Shown piece after piece: positions 60,170 to 64,000 of a DNA stretch of 64,000 nt. This stretch comes from Membranipora membranacea (Eukaryota; Bryozoa; Gymnolaemata; Cheilostomatida; Membraniporidae): assembly GCA_914767715.1 (NCBI GenBank), contig OU612070.1:17069501-17133500 (forward strand). The letters run 5' to 3'. Numbering within the stretch: the first letter of the stretch is position 1; every line of letters starts with the position of its first letter. The translations under genes and the position numbers were made by a program. The notes under the pieces are model-generated. The model was not told the origin of the DNA. It saw nothing but the letters and a program-made list of their open reading frames with translations, and ran no database searches.

Positions 60170-63100
60170 TCATTCTGCCGTGGGCACCTGCGACGTGATG
60201 TCAGCTTTCCTTCCGGTGAATATTAGATTGAAATCACCAGGGTAGCGAATCAGTCCAAACACATCCGGTCCCACCTCACCTGACAGCTTGACAGTAAATC
60301 TCTGTAGTACAGTTGTCAGCATGAGGAATAACTGCCACTGTGACAGGTTTTTCCCTATACACATGCGAGTACCTGTCAAAAAAGAAGGTCACAGACTGTC
60401 AATGAGTGCAAAGGTTGGACCACCCAGACTGAGCTTACATTGAGACCACACAGGCTGAGCTTACATTGAGACCACACACAGACCGAGCTTTCATTAAAAT
60501 GATACCCAAGCTTTTTCAGTTATTATGCCAAGAGGAAAAGGAAAGCTACATGTAACAACTCACAAACTTTGTCTGTACGCATAAACTTTCAACTTAGTTG
60601 GGAATTTAGATTTGTTACAGCATAATTTTGAACCAATTTAAATTCAACTGTTAGTGCAACGCTGGTATAAAAACACAAACAGTGGAAAAACATTGTACAT
60701 GGATATTTGATCATGTCAACTGGAACATTGGCAATCAAGCTCCTAATTTTCCGATCTCTTCATCTATTTATCATTACAATAGCCTCGGGGTGAGTGACGA
60801 AATAGGCTTAGATACCAATATCTTAATATTCCTGAATTAATTATGGTTATTTCTGGCACAAGGAAACTGATGTTCCAACAGTACAACGTAGATGAACTTT
60901 CAACATAAAGCAAAAACAAGAATGCAATTGACGAATAGAAGAAGCTCATGGGCACTCTCCGGGGAAGTTCTGTCAGTTGAGTTTCCTAGTAGGAGAATTC
61001 TCCATGGGGGGATATTACATAAGTCGGGGGGTCTCACAACATGAATAAACAGTGGAATGTATAAATCAGCATTAGATCACAGGCCTAATTTACTGGTGTT
61101 GTTTCTAAAACACAAGGAGCTTTGGAAGCGTTCACATGACATTGGTATAATGGTGATGCCTGCCTCGGGCGGGCGACAGCTGATGTCAATATCTTTAGGT
61201 CAGCAAGTTCATAAGTGACAGCAAGAGTATAAGGTCAATTAAAGCAAAGATACTACTGATTGATTAAAAGTAACTCTTACGCATAAACATATAAATACTT
61301 ATATTAATATTTATATGTTATATGTTATATTATTATGCTCTCACATAAAACCAGGGTAATCCATCATTGACATAACTGCCCCTCTGTTATTACCAAAGTT
61401 GACCTGTGCCAATTTTCTTAAAACCGGTAATAACGACAATCTTCTATAAAGAATTTGAGTGGCCATCCCAATTCAGTGTCTGTAGGTAGATAGATATAAA
61501 AAAGGTAACCCATTTCACAGCTGAATAAACGCTAAGTGGGCATAGCGATAAACATCTAATTTTTCTGTAAAAAATGACAAACCTGCGGAGTATGGCATGA
61601 ATTTCTCTGGCTTCTGGAAGTCGTTGTTAGCATTGGCAATAAATCTGTTGGGGTTAAACTTGAGGGGCTCTGGATAAGTTTCCTCATCATAATGTATGGA
61701 GGCAAGATTGGGGATCACAACAGTTCCCTTCGAAATACGGTAGCCTGAAAATAGAACAAATAATAAATAACAAATAAACAAAATGTGATGTCATTTTGAA
61801 CAGCAAACACCTAGATATATATATTATAGTGTTTATACCTAAATATAGAAAGCTCTGTCATCAAGAACAACACACATTTGATAAAAATAGTACAACAACA
61901 GCTGTATGTCAACAGTTTTATATTGTTATGTGATTATGAGAATGGCTAGTCTAGTTTGAGCCCTTTCCATAAACACATAGCTATAAATAAATAATATATC
62001 ATATTTGTTGTGTTTACAGTGATACCAATATCGCTTAATCACTTAGGAAATTTGTGAGATTGTCAATAAAGATTTTTACAAGTCATTTTCATGATAGATG
62101 GTGTGATGAGATTTAACATTGAATTGGCATACCTAAGATGAATAAAAACAACATAAAACACAATTTTCACTGTTATCATCAACATTACAAGAGATTACAA
62201 AAGCCATTATGATTAGAATGGTTTAGCTTAGCCTTGTAACGCGGCCACGAAAAAGAAGAAGTGTCCACGTGACAAGGCTATGCATGGCTGGGGATTATTA
62301 ATAGAGTTCCTTTCCTAGTGAACGGATCATTAACATATTTCTGACCAGCTGATCAAGCCTCTAACAGGATCTGTATTAATTTATACAACTGCCAAAATTC
62401 TGGGAGTATTGATGGTGGGCTTAGCTCAATAAAAAGTTTAACAAAAGTTGGCTTACATTTCGGTTAATTGCCTGTGTCTAATAACTATTAGATAATATGG
62501 TGCTCCTTCGCCAAACATATGCAACGTGAGGGGTAATCTCAAAATGCGGCCAGGCAACAGCTCAGCCATCACATTAATGCGCGGATGACAGTTAATAGGC
62601 AGGCATCAGGCCCGTCTAATTTACCAGCAGCATCACAATCTAATATATACCATAAACTTAATATACTAAGTAATATAAATTATATATATGGCCAAGGTTT
62701 GATGTTTGTACACATAAATACCATGCTATCCTGATTTTCAGCAGGCGTACATTAAAATTTCTTTAGACCAACTTTATAAAGTGATGCAGTAAATGATATA
62801 GGCATTAGGCACAGCCTCCTCATCACAATTTCTCAATTATCCTTGAACACCTGTTATGACATCATCAAAGTTGCTTTTGATATTCATGTTTAGAAAGACA
62901 AGATTTGTTGACCAGGTAAGTGCAGGAAAGTACTATGATTTTGCATAATGAGCTTCCTTTCTGAACCCTTGTTGGTGGTTGTTGGTATTGTTGAAGCCAT
63001 ATGGCTTGCAAAACAAGGCAACTCCCAGACAATTTAAGGCAATCAACGGAAGAAACTTTGTTCCACTGTGATAAATACAGGTATCCACTACATAATGACC

Positions 63101-64000
63101 CTAATTTGTACCAGCATATAATGATCATGTCAATTTTTAGAGAAATGAAAGTCAAAAACAAGCTGTGAGCTGTTTTAAAAAGCCGAGAGGAAAATTGCTA
63201 TTTCAGTTTTAGTGCAGCCGTTCATAGCTGTTAAAATAGTCAAACAGGTGTGAACTTTTTCAGCTTATAATCCACCTCTCATATTGTATTTTTGAGTTCT
63301 TTAGTATTATTAGTATTTCATTATTAGAAAACTCTCATCAGAAGTGGCATCATTATAAAACCCATGTATCAGATTTTAGACCGAGTAAAATACCAGGTCA
63401 CTAATGAGTACAATAAGCTTCAGAAAAGGAGGAGTGGCAACCTCTATATTCCAAACATCGCACACATAGGAGTCGTACCAGTGTTCATGGTGCAACAACT
63501 CCAAATTCCATAAGGGTTCTTCATTATTCATAGAGCAAAAATGATAAATCTATGATATAACTTCCAACAGTCTGGAATTCGTCCCAAACTCCCTCTTCAA
63601 ATTTCTTAATGATACAATCAATTAAACACCTGAGGACTGCAACCTTCAGGCCTTCATAAATAACTTACACAGGCAGCCAATATTGCAATGGCAGGAGTGA
63701 CATTTCTCAGTTGGTGATATTATTGTTATTTTACCTACAGTTTTCTTCGTTCTAAAAAGAGGGGCAATTAGCGAAATATAAATTAGACTATTCACAAAGA
63801 GTAAATAATGCAACAACTTCCATCACCATATGACTGCTAAATGTAAGTGAAACACTCACCTCTGAAGTTGACATCATGTGTGGCGGCATGCGGGAGGTTG
63901 ATGGTGACAAGATTGATATATCTTTGAATTTCAGTGATCACTGCACTCGTGTAGAACATCTCACTTTGGTGCTTCAGACAGGGAGACTCGCCTCCTGTTA
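60170..64000 (-). CDS. Cytochrome P450, CYP2-like, C-terminal three exons
   Basis: Exons 63860 to about 63994 (acceptor-like AACAG at the edge), 61583-61744 and 60170-60372 (stop 60170-60172) join in frame. The start of the gene is beyond the right edge. It encodes a haem-thiolate mono-oxygenase, usually bound to the endoplasmic reticulum, that oxidises small lipophilic substrates. Visible landmarks: the K-helix ExxR as [10 protein letters not shown], the PERF-like segment FNPNRF, and the haem-binding loop PYSAGTRMCIG with the Cys ligand, split by a phase-1 intron at the first Gly codon. The family motif FxxGxRxCxG starts with Tyr here instead of Phe. The order [26 protein letters not shown] and [10 protein letters not shown] is typical of CYP2-clan proteins. 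Substrate cannot be predicted. Confidence 0.95.
60418..60495 (+). repeat. 26-bp tandem minisatellite x3
   Basis: Copies of GACCACACAGGCTGAGCTTA plus CATTGA start at 60418, 60444 and 60470, in the P450 intron 46 bp upstream of its last exon in transcript sense. Confidence 0.88.
62229..62280. repeat. Hairpin TAGCCTTGTAACGCGGCCAC, family member 2
   Basis: Arms 62229-62248 and 62261-62280 pair with a few mismatches and share the GCCTTGT.ACGCGG core with 54986-55034. It lies in a P450 intron. Confidence 0.7.

Noticed and set aside
1-64000. CRISPR arrays, operons, prophage or bacterial-type terminators
   Set aside because: The window is eukaryotic. Tandem arrays found are minisatellites with no spacer structure.

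Overview
This is an intron-rich, AT-rich eukaryotic window, clearly from a multicellular animal. It carries a DEG/ENaC channel, a secreted C-type lectin, a CYP2-like P450, GT-AG introns throughout, a tRNA-derived SINE and many foldback elements. An invertebrate is the most reasonable reading. The small Gly/Tyr/Phe-rich secreted protein at 19.3-20.0 kb recalls shell-matrix-type proteins of molluscs and brachiopods, so a lophotrochozoan is my best guess, but that is inference. All gene models were built by hand from splice signals and reading-frame continuity. Every complete model closes in frame.

Layout. (1) 1-10.4 kb, minus strand: an ankyrin-repeat protein running off the left edge, nine exons seen. 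One of its introns (3434-6962) holds a complete four-exon plus-strand gene for a secreted PAN-like/C-type lectin protein (4351-6388). Another intron holds a SINE with a clean target-site duplication. (2) 10.4-17.7 kb: no gene seen, only foldbacks and homopolymer tracts. (3) 17.7-26.2 kb, minus strand: a complete nine-exon CIAO3/NARFL (Nar1) gene for cytosolic iron-sulfur assembly, 477 aa. Its largest intron (18584-21191) holds a small secreted Gly/Tyr-rich gene with its own TATA box. Another intron holds a roughly 0.5 kb element with terminal inverted repeats of about 100 bp. (4) 28.1-29.0 kb, plus strand: a small three-exon gene of unknown function, 83 aa. (5) 30.0-52.2 kb, minus strand: a large DEG/ENaC-family channel, 18 exons per transcript, about 1,055-1,057 aa. 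(6) 52.2-60.2 kb: mostly gene-free, with decayed fragments. (7) 60.2-64.0 kb, minus strand: the last three exons of a CYP2-like cytochrome P450 that continues past the right edge.

The most striking locus is the channel. Between TM1 and the usual DEG/ENaC ectodomain it carries a Thr-rich linker, a Sushi/CCP module and a pentraxin/LamG-like module. It also carries two sets of apparently mutually exclusive exons. One is a triplet of homologous exons of exactly 205 nt for the Cys-rich segment just before the conserved exon at 31231-31426. The other is a pair (167 and 161 nt, same phases) for one strand region of the pentraxin module. Splicing two members of either set together breaks the frame, so up to six isoforms are predicted. 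A foldback element of about 310 bp with arms of about 145 nt lies in the intron directly upstream of the triplet.
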